A DNA stretch of 64,000 nucleotides, taken from Deroplatys truncata. Taxonomy: Eukaryota; Arthropoda; Insecta; Mantodea; Mantidae. A model generated the notes under the pieces. That model had not been told where the DNA came from. It saw nothing but the letters and a program-made list of their open reading frames with translations, and searched no databases. Position numbers and translations under genes: made by a program. The DNA lies in assembly GCA_030765065.1 (NCBI GenBank), contig CM060984.1, forward strand, positions 106,993,488-107,057,487, written 5' to 3'. Within the stretch, counting starts at the first letter, position 1, and every line of letters begins with the position of its first letter. Below, one piece after another: positions 22,062 to 32,916 of the stretch.

Positions 22062-24793
22062 TATGTAGATCGCGTTAAAATACACAACTTATGTCATATA
22101 CATCTTTATTGTTGAGTGAACCGTTTTCGAGATATTGCTTGTTATTTACTTAAATTTTCCAATAGTTATTTTCTCAAATGGGAATTCGTTATTCATTTTT
22201 TTTTTGTCTTTGATATGCAAAGAGTATTAATCTGTGGCAAAAAGAATGGTACTGCACATAGCAACCAGCTATTAAGAGATATGTATGTGCTTAAAGGCTA
22301 CTGTTTTTCTATATTCCCCTTGTAAATATATTTTCCCTACATCTACAACAAAATTAGCAATAAAACAGAGTTTGCAAATGTTTATCTCGATTAACATGAA
22401 CTAGATGGGGAATAAGCGTTTGTAAAAATACTTTGTACAAGAGATGAGAAAAGTCATGTGAGTGTTACACATCAGATTTTTTTTATGTGTTTCAGTGGGT
22501 GAATAATAATTAGTTTTGTTGGTATCGTTATCACAGTACTGTTTCACTTGTGAAATCCCGTTCTCTTTGTATTAAAAAAAATGGCTCTAACGATTTTGAT
22601 GAAAAATATCGTATGTTTAATATAATGTCGTGAGAAATGAAATGTATATCTCGAATTTTCTGGGAATGTCTCCAAAAGTATTCTTCATTGTGAACGTCTT
22701 TTTCATAACTGAAAAACCGTAAGAGATAGACAAAATTTTACTACACAAAAAATGTAGATCGCGTTAAAATACACATCTTATGTAATATACATTTTTGTTG
22801 TTGAGTGAACCGTTTTCGAGATATTGTTTGTTAATTTTCCAATATTTATTTTCTCAAATGGGACTTCGTTATTCATTTTTTTTTTGTCTTTGATATGCAA
22901 ACAGTATTAATCTGTGGCAAAAAGAATGGTGTTGCACATAGCAACCAGCTATTAAGAGATATGTATGTGCTTAAAGGCTACTGTTTTTCTATATTCCCCT
23001 TGTAAATATATTTTCCCCTACATCTACAAGAAAATTAGCAATAAAATAGAGTTTGCAAATGTTTATCTCGATTAACATGAACTAGATGGAGCATAAGCGT
23101 TTGTAAAAATACTTTGTACAAGAGTAGAAAACGTCATGTGAGTGTTACACATCAGATTTTTTTTTTTGTTTCAGTGGTATCGTTATCACAGTACTGTTTC
23201 ACTTGTGAAATCCCGTTCTCTTTGTATTAAAAAATGGCTCTAACGATTTTGATGAAAATATCATATATTTAAGATAATGTCGAGAGAAATGAAATGTATA
23301 TCTCGAATTTTCTGGGAATGTCTCCAAAAGAATTCTTCATTGTGAACGACTTTTTCATAACTGATAAACCGTAAGAGATAGACAAAAGTTTGCTACACAA
23401 AAAATGTAGATCACGTTAAAATACACAACTTATGCCATATACATTTATTTTGTTGAGTGAACCGTTTTTCGAGATATTGCTTGTTATTTCCTTTAAATTT
23501 TCCAATACTTATACTTTTTCTCAAATGCGTTATTCATTTTTACTTTCTCTACTACGTATAGTAAGTAGGGGAAGTATTGCATTCCACCCAAAAATTCGAT
23601 ACCGAGATTTCACTGGAAATACATGTTTTGAGAATCACTGAATCCAGAAAAAAAAAAGCATTTTTGGAAACATGTCCGTGTGTGTGTCTGTCTGTGTGTC
23701 TGTGTGTCTGTGTGTCTGTCTGTCTGTGCGTCTGTGTGTCTGTGAACAGCATAACTCAAAAACGAACAGTCGGATAAACACCAAACTTGGTATTTAGGTT
23801 CAGTATGCATAACTGGTAAACCATAAGAGATAGCCAAAATTTTACTACACAAAAAATGTAGATCGCGTTAAAATACACAATTTATGTCATATACATTTTT
23901 TTTTTAGTTGAGTGAACCATTTTCGAGATATTGCTTGTTATTTCCTTAAATTTTCCAATACTTATACTTTTTCTCAAATGCGTTATTCATTTTTACTTTC
24001 TCTACTACGTATAGTAAGTAGGGGAAGTATTGCATTCCACCCAAAAATTCGTTACCGAGATTTCACTGGAAATACATGTTTTGAGAATCTCTGAATCCAA
24101 AAAAAAAAAAGCATTTTTGGAAACATGTCCGTGTGTGTGTCTGTCTGTGTGTCTGTGTGTCTGTGTGTCTGTGAACAGCATAACTCAAAAACGAACAGTC
24201 GGATAAACACCAAACTTGGTATTTAGGTTCAGTATCTTCCAGAGATGCGACACGAAGGTTTTCAAGAAAATCCCCCCACCCCAGACTACCCTTTACATGG
24301 AACATTTTTTGAAAATTTTAATTTTCTCAAAAACGGCTCTAACGATTTTGATTAAAACATCATATGTTTAAGATATTGTCATGTCAAATAAAATGTATAT
24401 CTCGAATTTTCTGGGAATGTCTCCAAAAATATTCTTCATTGTGAACGACTTTTTTGCATAACTGGTAAACCATAAGAGATAGACAAAATTTTACTACACA
24501 AAAAATGTAGATCGCGTTAAAATACACAACTTATGTCATATACGTTTCTTTTGTTGAGTGAACCGTTTTCGAGATATTGCTTGTTATTTCCTTAAATTTT
24601 CCAATACTTATACTTTTTCTCAAATTCGTTTATTCATTTTTTTTATGTCCTGAACATGCAAACAGAATGGAATTCGCCACATAGCAACCAGCGTTAAAAT
24701 ATTTGACTATCGCTTAAAAGCTACCAATTAGATTGTACAAGAGTAGAGAAAGTCATGTGAGTGTAACAAATCAGTTTTTTTATACGCTACTAT

Positions 24794-24842
<49 letters not shown>

Positions 24843-25009
24843 CGAGTACGTGCCTAGGAACCGTGCGCCACAAGCCAAAACGACGACGTTATAGAAAAAC
24901 TTTATCAATTGCCTACCGGCCAGGGACAACCGCTAAAAAACCTGAAAAAAGCTCTAAGAGTATTCTAACGCTTACCGATCTGGAAAACCCTTGAAAACAA
25001 GATAGTACA
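22062..25009 (-). repeat. Stack of Rep-A pieces, right arm
   Basis: Mirror of the left-arm stack, minus one ~142-bp duplicate. The (GT)n tract at 24,798-24,833 followed by alternating GC is longer than in the left arm. Confidence 0.75.
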
Positions 25010-25241
25010 CTTTTGAGATATTGCTTGTTATTTCCTTAAATTTTTCAATACTTTTTTACTTTCTCTACTACGTATAGTAAGTAGGGGAAGTATTGCATTC
25101 CGCCCAAAAATTCAATACCGAGATTTCACCGGAAATACACGTTTTGAGACCTCCTGAATCAAAAAAAAAAAAAAAAAAAAAAAAAAGCATTTTTGGAAAC
25201 ATGTCCGTGTGTGTGTGCCTGTCTGTGTGTCTGTTTGTCTC

Positions 25242-25272
<31 letters not shown>

Positions 25273-25610
25273 CAGTACGTGCCTAGTATCCGTGCGCCGA
25301 CAAGGTAAAACTTCATCATTTGCCTACCGGGCAGGGACAACCGCTAAAAACCTGAGAAAACCTCCAAAATTAGAAACGCCTTCGTCAACCAGTACAGAAA
25401 ACGCCTACCAACCAGGGAAAACCTATGAAAAAGCAGAAAGAGCTTGCATTTGTTTACCATCCGCAGAAAACTCCCAAAAAAAAAAAAAAAAAAAAAAACT
25501 AGTCATTTTAAAAAAAAAAAAGGAAAAAGACGAATAATATAAGTATGGTAGAAACAGCTTGCATTCGTCTACCAACCAGAGAAAACCCCCGAAACACTAG
25601 TTATTTAAAA
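25010..25610. repeat. Mixed repeat block, right arm
   Basis: Mirror of 13,201-13,800, with A-runs (~25,160-25,186; 25,475-25,498), (GT)n at ~25,244-25,267 and SINE-body-like pieces. Confidence 0.7.
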
Positions 25611-25715
25611 TTGCTGATGAGTTCTGGATAGGCTTTTGCAAATGTTGTTGGTAGCAAAACTTGCCTTTTCCATCACCTCCAACATACCCCACTCCCACAC
25701 CTTTTTTTCTTTCCA

Positions 25716-25869
25716 CCAATCATAATCTCTCTTATTCTCGCCAATCAGCAACTTTCATTTGTTCCTTTCCACCAATAACATCACTTCTTATTCCCACCAA
25801 TGACAACTTCACACGTCACTTTCTGTTATACTTTTTATCCCTCGTTCGCCATCTTTCCCCCTCTTTCAG
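25716..25869 (+). promoter_or_regulatory. CCAAT x4 / CACGTCAC / CTTTTTAT module (right arm, unit 1)
   Basis: Four CCAAT boxes are followed by CACGTCACTT, ACTTTTTATCCCTCG, GCCATCTT and a pyrimidine run ending in CAG. The order is the same as in units 2 and 3. CCAAT boxes are bound by NF-Y and TGACGTG-like sites by CREB/ATF-type bZIP factors in animals; use as a promoter here is inference. Confidence 0.4.
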
Positions 25870-26841
25870 ATCCCAACCGCCGCACAGTCAACACCTCGCC
25901 GCTCCTTAACCTCAACTTCGTGCCTCCGCCATCTTATTTAGTTCACATTTTTACCACCGCGCCTCTCATCTCTCAACCAGATTGCCTGCAAGAACAGATC
26001 TCGTTCATTCGCACCTCGACGGTTGCCTCGGCAGCAGCTACTGCCAACACCTACGTCGTACACGTTTTTGACCGCTTTCGACCGGCTATGAGAACCCTGC
26101 TCCTACGTACGCTAGCGACCATCACGATGGTCCAGTACCAGGTTTTTGGTATAGTTAAATTACGCCTCTGCAAAGGGTGTCTGTACCGCTTTAAAAACCT
26201 AGGTATATCAGTGCGTAGTGATGTTGGTTGATCTTAAAGCTGGTTAAGCATTTTCAAAAACAGTTTGCTTTTATTTTTCCGTCTCGCGTGCCGCGCTTTT
26301 GGTGACGCATCCACACCGGTAACAGGTAAGTAACACACGCATAATTATTTTTCGGACCTGCTTGGCGTAGGAATATATCCTTTCGTGTTTTGGTACTGTA
26401 ACCTCAAACCTCCTTACCCACCTCTTGCGTCCGCCATCTTGTTTAGTTCTCACCGCATCTCCTTGTCGCAGACCCTCCGCCATTTTTAGTTCCCGCTATT
26501 TTAACCTCAAAATCTACTCTTCTAACCTCTTGCTACCGCCATCTTCTTTTAGTTCCCATTCTCACCACCGCGTCTCCTTACCCCCACCTCTTGCGACCGC
26601 CATGTTCACCACTAACCTCCAAATTTCCTCGTCCTTAAACCTCTTGTCTCAACCACCTTGTTTAGTTCCCATTTTCGCCACCGCATCTCATATCGCCCCA
26701 TCTCTCTATCCACTCAAGAAAACTACCATCCAACGTTCAAAAAATTGCTGATCAGTTCACGACAGGCTTTTGCAAATCTTGTTGCTAGCAAAACTTACCT
26801 TTCCCATCACCTCCAACATACCCCACTCCTTTTTCTTTCCA

Positions 26842-26994
26842 CCAATCATAACCTCTCTTATTCTTACCAATCAACAACTTTCATTTGCTCCTTTCCACCA
26901 ATAAAATCACTTCTTATTCCCACCAATCACAACTTCACACGTCACTTTCTGTTACACTTTTTATCCCTCGCTCCCCATCTTTTCCCTCTTTCAG
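26842..26994 (+). promoter_or_regulatory. CCAAT x4 module (right arm, unit 2)
   Basis: Same order and the same 25/31/25 spacing as unit 1. It ends in cccctctttcag-type pyrimidine-CAG, which opens an exon-like block to 27,391. Confidence 0.4.
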
Positions 26995-27915
26995 TCCCGA
27001 CCTCCGCACAGACAACACCTCGCCGCTGCTCACATCTCCGAACCAAATTGCCGGCGAGAACAGATCTTGTTTATTCACACCTCGACCGTTGACTCGACAG
27101 CAGCTACTGTCAACACCTACGTCGTACACGTTTTTGACCGCTTTCGACCGGCTATGAGAACCCTGCTCCTACGTACGCTAGCGACCATCACGATGGTCCA
27201 GTACCAGGTTTTTGGTATAGTTAAATTACGCCTCTGCAAAGGGTGTCTGTACCGCTTTAAAAACCTAGGTATATCAGTGCGTAGTGATGTTGGTTGATCT
27301 TAAAGCTGGTTAAGCATTTTCAAAAACAGTTTGCTTTTATTTTTCCGCCTCGCGTGCCGCGCTTTTGGTGACGCATCCACACCGGTAACAGGTAAGTACC
27401 ACACGCATAATTATTTTTCGCACCTGCTTGGCGTAGGAATATATCCTTTCGTGTTTTCGTACTGTAACCTCAAATCTCCTTACCCTCCTCTTGCGACCGC
27501 CATCTTGTTTAGTTCTCACCGCATCTCCTTGTCGCAGACCCTCCGCCATTTTTAGTTCCCACTATTTTAACCTCAAAATCTACTCTTCTAAAACTCTTGC
27601 TACCCCCATCTTCTTTTAGTTCCCATTCTCACCACTGCGTCTCCTTACCCCCACCTCTTGCGACCGCCGTGTTCACCACTAACCTCCAAATTTCCTCGTC
27701 CTTAAACCTCTTGTCTCAACAACCTTGTCTAGTTCCCATTTTCGCCACCGCATCTCATATCGCCCCCATCTCTCTATCCACTCAAGAAAACTACCATCCG
27801 ACGTTCAAAAATTGCTGATCAGTTCAAGACAGGCTTTTGCAAATCTTGCTGCTAGCAAAACTCACCTTTCCCATCACCTCCAACATACCCCACTCCCACA
27901 ACTTTTTCTTTTCCA

Positions 27916-28069
27916 CCAATCATAATCCCTCTTATTCTTACCAATCAACAACCTTCATTTGCTCCTTTCCACCAATAAAATCACTTCTTATTCCCACCAA
28001 TCACAACTTCACACGTCACTTTCTGTTACACTTTTTATCCCTCGCTCCCCATCTTTACCCCTCTTTCAG
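27916..28069 (+). promoter_or_regulatory. CCAAT x4 module (right arm, unit 3)
   Basis: This is the outermost module, with CACGTCAC at 28,013-28,020 and CTTTTTAT at 28,031-28,038. No donor follows before the tip; an extra CCAAT-like box (aaccaatcaaaaac) lies near 28,175. Confidence 0.4.
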
Positions 28070-28218
28070 TACCGACCTCCGCACAGACAACACCTCGCCA
28101 CCCAGCTCCTCTCCATCACGCGACCTCCATACTCCTCCATCTCCCTTCCTCCATCTCCCACCCCAAATTAACGAACCAATCAAAAACACTCCACGTCACT
28201 TCCTCAATTCTTTCAACT

Positions 28219-28369
28219 CGTCCCGGATGAGCCAACCGATTTAACGATAATCCTACCGCTCAGGGCGCTTTTCAAACACACCGCCGCCGCCGTCGCACGC
28301 ACCGACACTAGCGACACCAGCGCCCCTAGCGGCAGGATTATCGTTAAATCAATTGGCTCATCCGGGACT
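28219..28369. repeat. Subterminal 150-bp hairpin, right tip
   Basis: Mirror of the left tip hairpin; stems run gtcccggatgagccaacc... and ...ggctcatccgggac. Confidence 0.8.
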
Positions 28370-28378
28370 AATACTACT

Positions 28379-28546
28379 CACGATGTTGTGAATGTTTACC
28401 TCTGCATAAACCGTGGTGTGACAACAAATCAATTCAAAACCATGATTATCTGTTAACATCCTCAAAATATCCCCTGTCTTTTTGTACTGGCATTTACCTG
28501 GCAGTACGGTTAGTGAGTTTATGCTTGGTATACGTGCATGACAGTA
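28379..28546. repeat. Flank segment B (copy of 29,932-30,099)
   Basis: 168 bp, starting with the right CACGAT, match 29,932-30,099 with about two substitutions and end exactly at gacagta. On the other side of the element only nine bases (atgcacgat) of the same locus are kept. B therefore travelled with the element. Confidence 0.85.
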
Positions 28547-28550
28547 TATA

Positions 28551-29140
28551 CTTGTTATTACAAATAAACTTTTATTATCCATGTCATTGTACTTATAAGA
28601 AGAATACAGTAGGCTACAGCGATAGCCAAATCTTTTCAAAGCCGGTCACTATGTGATGGCTTTGAAATTTTTTTCTCTTTGCAAGAACACGAAAAAGAAA
28701 GAGCGTAAAAGAGGAAGCGATTTGGAGTTGGGAGACGCATAAAGTACTTAAATATTCAGATTAATAACAGACAATAATTCGAAAATGATTAACTCCATAA
28801 AAATATTATTTTACATAAGTTGTGTGCTTTAACGTATCTATACTTTTCTGAGGTGAGATTTTTTCTTTGTGTTACCGTTTAGTAATTATAAAAAGGACTT
28901 GCAGCATATTCCCAGAACATTCAAGATATACATTTTTTCATGAAAATAACTTGATCGTATAGTATTTCAATCAATGGTTCTATTTTGAGTTGTGCTGTTC
29001 ACAGACGCACACACACGGACCGTTTTATAAAATGACATTTTGGGTACAGGTCCTCAAACCAGATATTTCTGGTGAAATCTTGACATCGAATTTTTGTGTG
29101 GATTACGATACTTCCTCTACTGCAAGTACTAGTAAGTAAA
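28551..29140 (+). repeat. Flank duplication A (right copy) and rest of split Rep-A
   Basis: 28,551-28,656 repeats 10,317-10,422. The Rep-A sequence then continues (cataagttgtgtgctttaac, tgctgttcacagacgcacac, ggtgaaatcttgacatcgaa) to its 3' end near 29,140. It is an old, diverged Rep-A copy that was the landing site of the palindrome. Confidence 0.7.
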
Positions 29141-29297
29141 AGTATCCCTCGGCTTCGTCGGTCTGTCGGCTTTACATATGAAGTGTCCAACTTTCCTCTA
29201 ACCGAGTGTCCATCTTGAGCAGTATTCATGCTCCAAGCAATTTTGTTCCTTCCAGACAGCACTTCTTTTACACTCACGTAGGTTTTCTCTCAATGTA

Positions 29298-29920
29298 CAG
29301 GGTCATCGGTATAAAATCTGACCGCTCGCACGAGTTCTGCGTCTGGGTAGCACGACATGAAACAGACGGCCGTGCCAGCACTCTGTCTTCGCTTCTTAAA
29401 TTGTATTCCTGTAAACCTGCACATAAAATATAACAAAATTAACTCTTTCTTCATAGCAAATGCCCTATGTGCAAATGTCACTGAAACCCTAACTTGTGCT
29501 AACTTCGATAGTGATTTTCCTAGCGAACGTTCATCATTTTCTGCAGTTTTTTTCTAAAATTTCTTTTCCTAACACTACACGTCTTCCCACGTGTTTCTTG
29601 TTTGCGCTGAACCATTGGTCTCAAATTTATGCACATGATCGTGAATTGAAGTTCTGTAAGGAGTAAATTGTACAGAAAACTTCAGGATGAATTCTTCATA
29701 AACGTGACGAGCCGATTCGCATTTAAAATAACATTTACATACAAATATACGTTGTTCTAAAGATATAGCCTACCCATCTTTGCCAATGAAACTACAGACG
29801 CTAATGAATACGTGGTAACTGAAGGACAGAAAACCTGTCGCCAGTGCGGGTGTGGGGAGTGGGGGAAGCCAGCTGACATTGGTTCTGTGCGATCGGTCAG
29901 GTTTTATAGCAAAGACTCAG
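29298..29920. mobile_element. Tc1/mariner-type MITE
   Basis: TIRs: cagggtcatcggtataaaat at the left, and a right end that reads back ctgagtctttgctataaaac; both continue with ctgaccg. TA lies outside each end (29,296-29,297; 29,921-29,922). Length is 623 bp. No transposase is seen. Confidence 0.65.
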
Positions 29921-29931
29921 TAAATAAGATG

Positions 29932-30099
29932 CACGATGTTGTGAATGTTTACCTCTGCATAAACCGTGGTGTGACAACAAATCAATTCAAAACCATGATT
30001 ATCTGTTAACATCCTCAAAATATCTCCTGCCTTTTTGTACTGGCATTTACCTGGCAGTACGGTTAGTGAGTTTATGCTTGGTATACGTGCATGACAGTA
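29932..30099. repeat. Segment B original, with single CACGAT (empty site)
   Basis: aagatgCACGATgttgtgaatg reads straight through with one CACGAT. It lies just right of the MITE at 29,298-29,920. It is the likely source of segment B at 28,379-28,546 and defines the uninterrupted target. Confidence 0.8.
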
Positions 30100-30576
30100 C
30101 TTCCTTCTCTGTCGCTACTAGCCTGTGTTTTCATTTGGCCCCGCAATATGGAAGACAAACACCACCCTTCCTGGATAATACAGACGCTGTGTTTCCCATC
30201 GCGTAAAGTGTTCAGCTCGTCGCCATATACTCACCTACTGTGCTCGCAAGTGCTAACAAAACATTGGCCAGTAAGCAGCTTGACTACTTAACTACAAATG
30301 CTTTAATACAGGAACTCAAATTACAAGAGCAACCACTGAAAAGTGGAGAATTCCTCAAAATCGCAAAAGCAAAGCAAATTACGATTTTTAGAGCTGCGAT
30401 ATTCCGTTTTGATTTATTGAATGAAACAAATTTTACATTCACGTTACTTTATCTAATCACTCTTCTACACACTATTCTTACAAAAATCTATTATTCTACC
30501 TACAATCTTGTTAATCCAAATAAACTTTCAATTCCCATTTACACATGTTGCTCTACTACACAGTAGGTAAACCAGT
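30100..30576. other. Unassigned spacer
   Basis: A 108-codon frame (30240-30566) is AT-rich, without motifs, and not called as a gene. Confidence 0.4.
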
Positions 30577-30975
30577 TATCAGATTATTAAAGGTATTTGA
30601 AACTTCAAACCAATAATAAGGAATATCTCGGGAATGGTGAACTCCACAAAAAGGAGCATTTGACATAATTTCTGTGCTTTTAACAAGATCTACAGTCTTG
30701 GTATCGTAAGCTTTTGTCTATCTCCTACGGTTTTCGAATTATGCAACGGACATTCACAATGAAGAGGACTTCAAGGCTATTCTCAGAAAATTCAAGATAC
30801 ACATTTCATTTGCCAGAAAAATATATTAAACATATGGCATTTCAATCAAAATCGTTAGTAAAGAGTAATTTATTGTGGAGGGATTTTCCTCGTAATCTTC
30901 GTTGTCTTATAAATGGAAATTCGTGAATGTAAATACCAAGTATGGTATTTAACCGAATTTTCGTTTTGAGTGTCT
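30577..30975 (+). repeat. Rep-A fragment
   Basis: It carries the middle of Rep-A (aataaggaatatctcggga, tgtctatctcctacggtttt, gtaaataccaagtatggtat). Both ends are missing and divergence is high. Confidence 0.6.
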
Positions 30976-32086
30976 ATTAGATTAAAGATTTCATATTGAT
31001 TTAATAAATAATTCTGATCATTTGGTAAAAGATTCGGGCCCTAGCTTAAAACCAAGCAGAGATATTCCCTTTCAAAAGTCACCCAAAACATTTCCCAATG
31101 ACTTTTACTACCCTTAATTTTGAGCCGATTTCAACCAATTTTGAATTGCCTCGAGCCTAAAAGTGTAATAAACTGAGCATCTAAACCATCTTCAAACAAA
31201 TTTGAACTATTTCAACATATTTTCTTTAAGCTCCTATATGAAAAAGCTATACTAATATATTCTTTTGAAACGAAGAAAAAGTATAGTGGTTCGGAAATAC
31301 TTGCAATACAAGTCATTTTAATAAAATGTTTATTTATCAGCTATGCTGTATGTTTTTCGAACTATCATTTTCATGAGAACAAAATAGCCTACACAAGGAC
31401 TGCAACATGCTTATGAACTGTGGAAGAGATGTAAGTTGTATTTATCGCGCTTATAAGGTTTCTGTATACAAAGAAATGCATAAAATTATCACAAGGTGTC
31501 TTTAAAAAGTCGCTGCAGACTTTAAAGGGCCATAAATTTAATGCTTAGTGCAAAAACGAATTAAATGATTTTCCATGGTTAATAGCTTTCCCAGCATGGG
31601 CATGTGTGTTTGTGTGTGTGTGTGTGTGTTGTATGTGTAATTGCGGTAATAAGCGACCGAGTAAATAGTAAAACACAAATTAAAAAGAATAGCTCTCACA
31701 GAACATTAAAATTAACTGTGTCTCAGAATTCCTTTTATCCCCGGTGCACTATTCCTTCCACAGCGCTATACACAATCGCTCTTAGAAACATTAATCTCTC
31801 GTTGATTCGGTTAGTGCAGGGTTTTTGGGTAAATCACTTAACTCGTTCTTTAATGCAACCAGCAACCCTAAGTCCAGTATGTTGAAAAGTGTAGATTATA
31901 AGGTCAGGCTGATGTAACATGTCTTGTGACGACAGCATTTACAATTGTTTTAAAGCTCTAAATGTTGCTAATTGTCTCAGTGTAAGCATCATATCACTCC
32001 TTTTACTCTATATCGTTGTAATAGATGTATTCTCGCATTTTGTGCTAACAGCAGGCTGTCTTAACCGGCGATCAGATGGCTTAGCT
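30976..32086. other. Unassigned spacer with (TG)n
   Basis: It contains a (TG)n tract at about 31,605-31,629. No gene is recognised; the frames at 31604-31885 and 31919-32215 have no motif. Confidence 0.45.
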
Positions 32087-32916
32087 CAGGGGTGGCCAAT
32101 TGTAGGACCAAGTAATGGCCTTCAAGACATTTTGAATGGCCCGCCACTAGCTCAAAATCCAACAAGTACCTGTTTATCATTAAAAACTCTACCTCTTTCG
32201 AATTTGAAAATTTAACATAGAGTTGTTCATAAACCCATTTTGCATTTCAATACTTTCCATCCTTGCAAATGGAACTAGGAGAAATCCAAAGCCACTCAGA
32301 ATTTTTACTAAATATAAAGAGCATTGTGGATCATCCACTCCGAATTTGACTGAAATTTGGAAATATGTCCCTTTAGACCGGTTTCCTAAACTTCCGATCT
32401 TACTCTAAGGCTCGTGTGCAGATTTGGCTACACATACACTTATGGGCAATATTTTTCTAGTATTAACCTTATTAAGAATAAACTATGTGCAACTATTACA
32501 GATGCATATCTTTCGAATATGATTGTGTGTGCACATAAAAAAACTACATATAATATTGAGAAGATGCTAAATAAAAAGCAAGTTCAAAACTCACATTAAC
32601 ATTTAAAGGTCTTTAAAAGTCACTGAAATGTTCTTATTAAATAGTTTCATAAGGAGTATTTCTATTATAATTCAATTGTTTTATTTTATGATAATTTTAA
32701 AAGATGTGTAAAATGATATGATGTTGTTTCAGAATAAAACGTTAATGATAAGAATAGGTAAACATCGTTTAAAACAAATGTTTTAAATATAGTCCTACAG
32801 TTTACTTACTTGAATACTTAACTAATACTGTTAATACTTTTAATTTAATTAGCTTGCCCGTTCAAAAAGTTATATGAATTTATTGGTCTAAGCTCAAAAT
32901 AGGTTGGCTACCCCTG
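32087..32916. mobile_element. Non-autonomous hAT element
   Basis: TIRs caggggtggccaa and, inverted, caggggtagccaa (12 of 13 match). The 8-bp flanks gcttagct and gcttgggc match at 5 of 8 positions, as expected for an old hAT target duplication. The 830-bp interior is AT-rich with no transposase. Confidence 0.75.

Larger units (their letters stand above)
25611..28215 (+). repeat. Three tandem ~1.1-kb promoter-like units, right arm
   Basis: Mirror of the left set, read on the plus strand toward the right tip. CCAAT boxes are at 25,716/25,741/25,772/25,797, at 26,842/26,867/26,898/26,923 and at 27,916/27,941/27,972/27,997, all with 25-31-25 spacing. Pyrimidine-CAG acceptors end at 25,869, 26,994 and 28,069. 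Donors CAG|GTAAGTA have exon edges at 26,325 and 27,391. GCCATCTT sites follow each TATA-like block. Confidence 0.75.
10432..28378. mobile_element. Giant palindromic (foldback-like) element
   Basis: Two arms, 10,432-19,450 and 19,480-28,378, are reverse complements of each other almost base for base, separated by a loop of about 29 bases. Tips begin agtagtattagtcccgg and end with its complement. Arms consist largely of tandem repeats plus embedded Rep-A pieces, as in Foldback-type elements, which have long inverted repeats built of direct repeats. The known FB and Galileo families have other target-site lengths (9 and 7 bp, as I recall), and I see no P-like or other transposase. AG/CT ends and a 6-bp duplication are also a Polinton habit, but no Polinton gene is visible. 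Probably a non-autonomous, recently mobile element of unassigned class. Confidence 0.85.
19480..28378 (-). repeat. Right arm of palindrome
   Basis: About 8,899 bp, reverse complement of the left arm. Differences from the left include a longer GT microsatellite (24,798-24,833), the missing ~142-bp duplicate, a shorter CA/GT tract near 24,140 and scattered substitutions, such as in the tandem units near 25,870 and 26,002 and the 27.7-kb unit. Confidence 0.9.

Noticed and set aside
10432-28378. Palindrome as a pure assembly artefact (folded read)
   Set aside because: Arms differ by a 142-bp duplication, microsatellite lengths and substitutions, and the tips have a target duplication plus an empty-site paralogue. 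Reads spanning the centre would still be needed for proof.
10432-28378. Polinton/Maverick
   Set aside because: 6-bp duplication and AG...CT ends fit, but no Polinton gene or fragment is visible and the arms are mostly tandem repeats.
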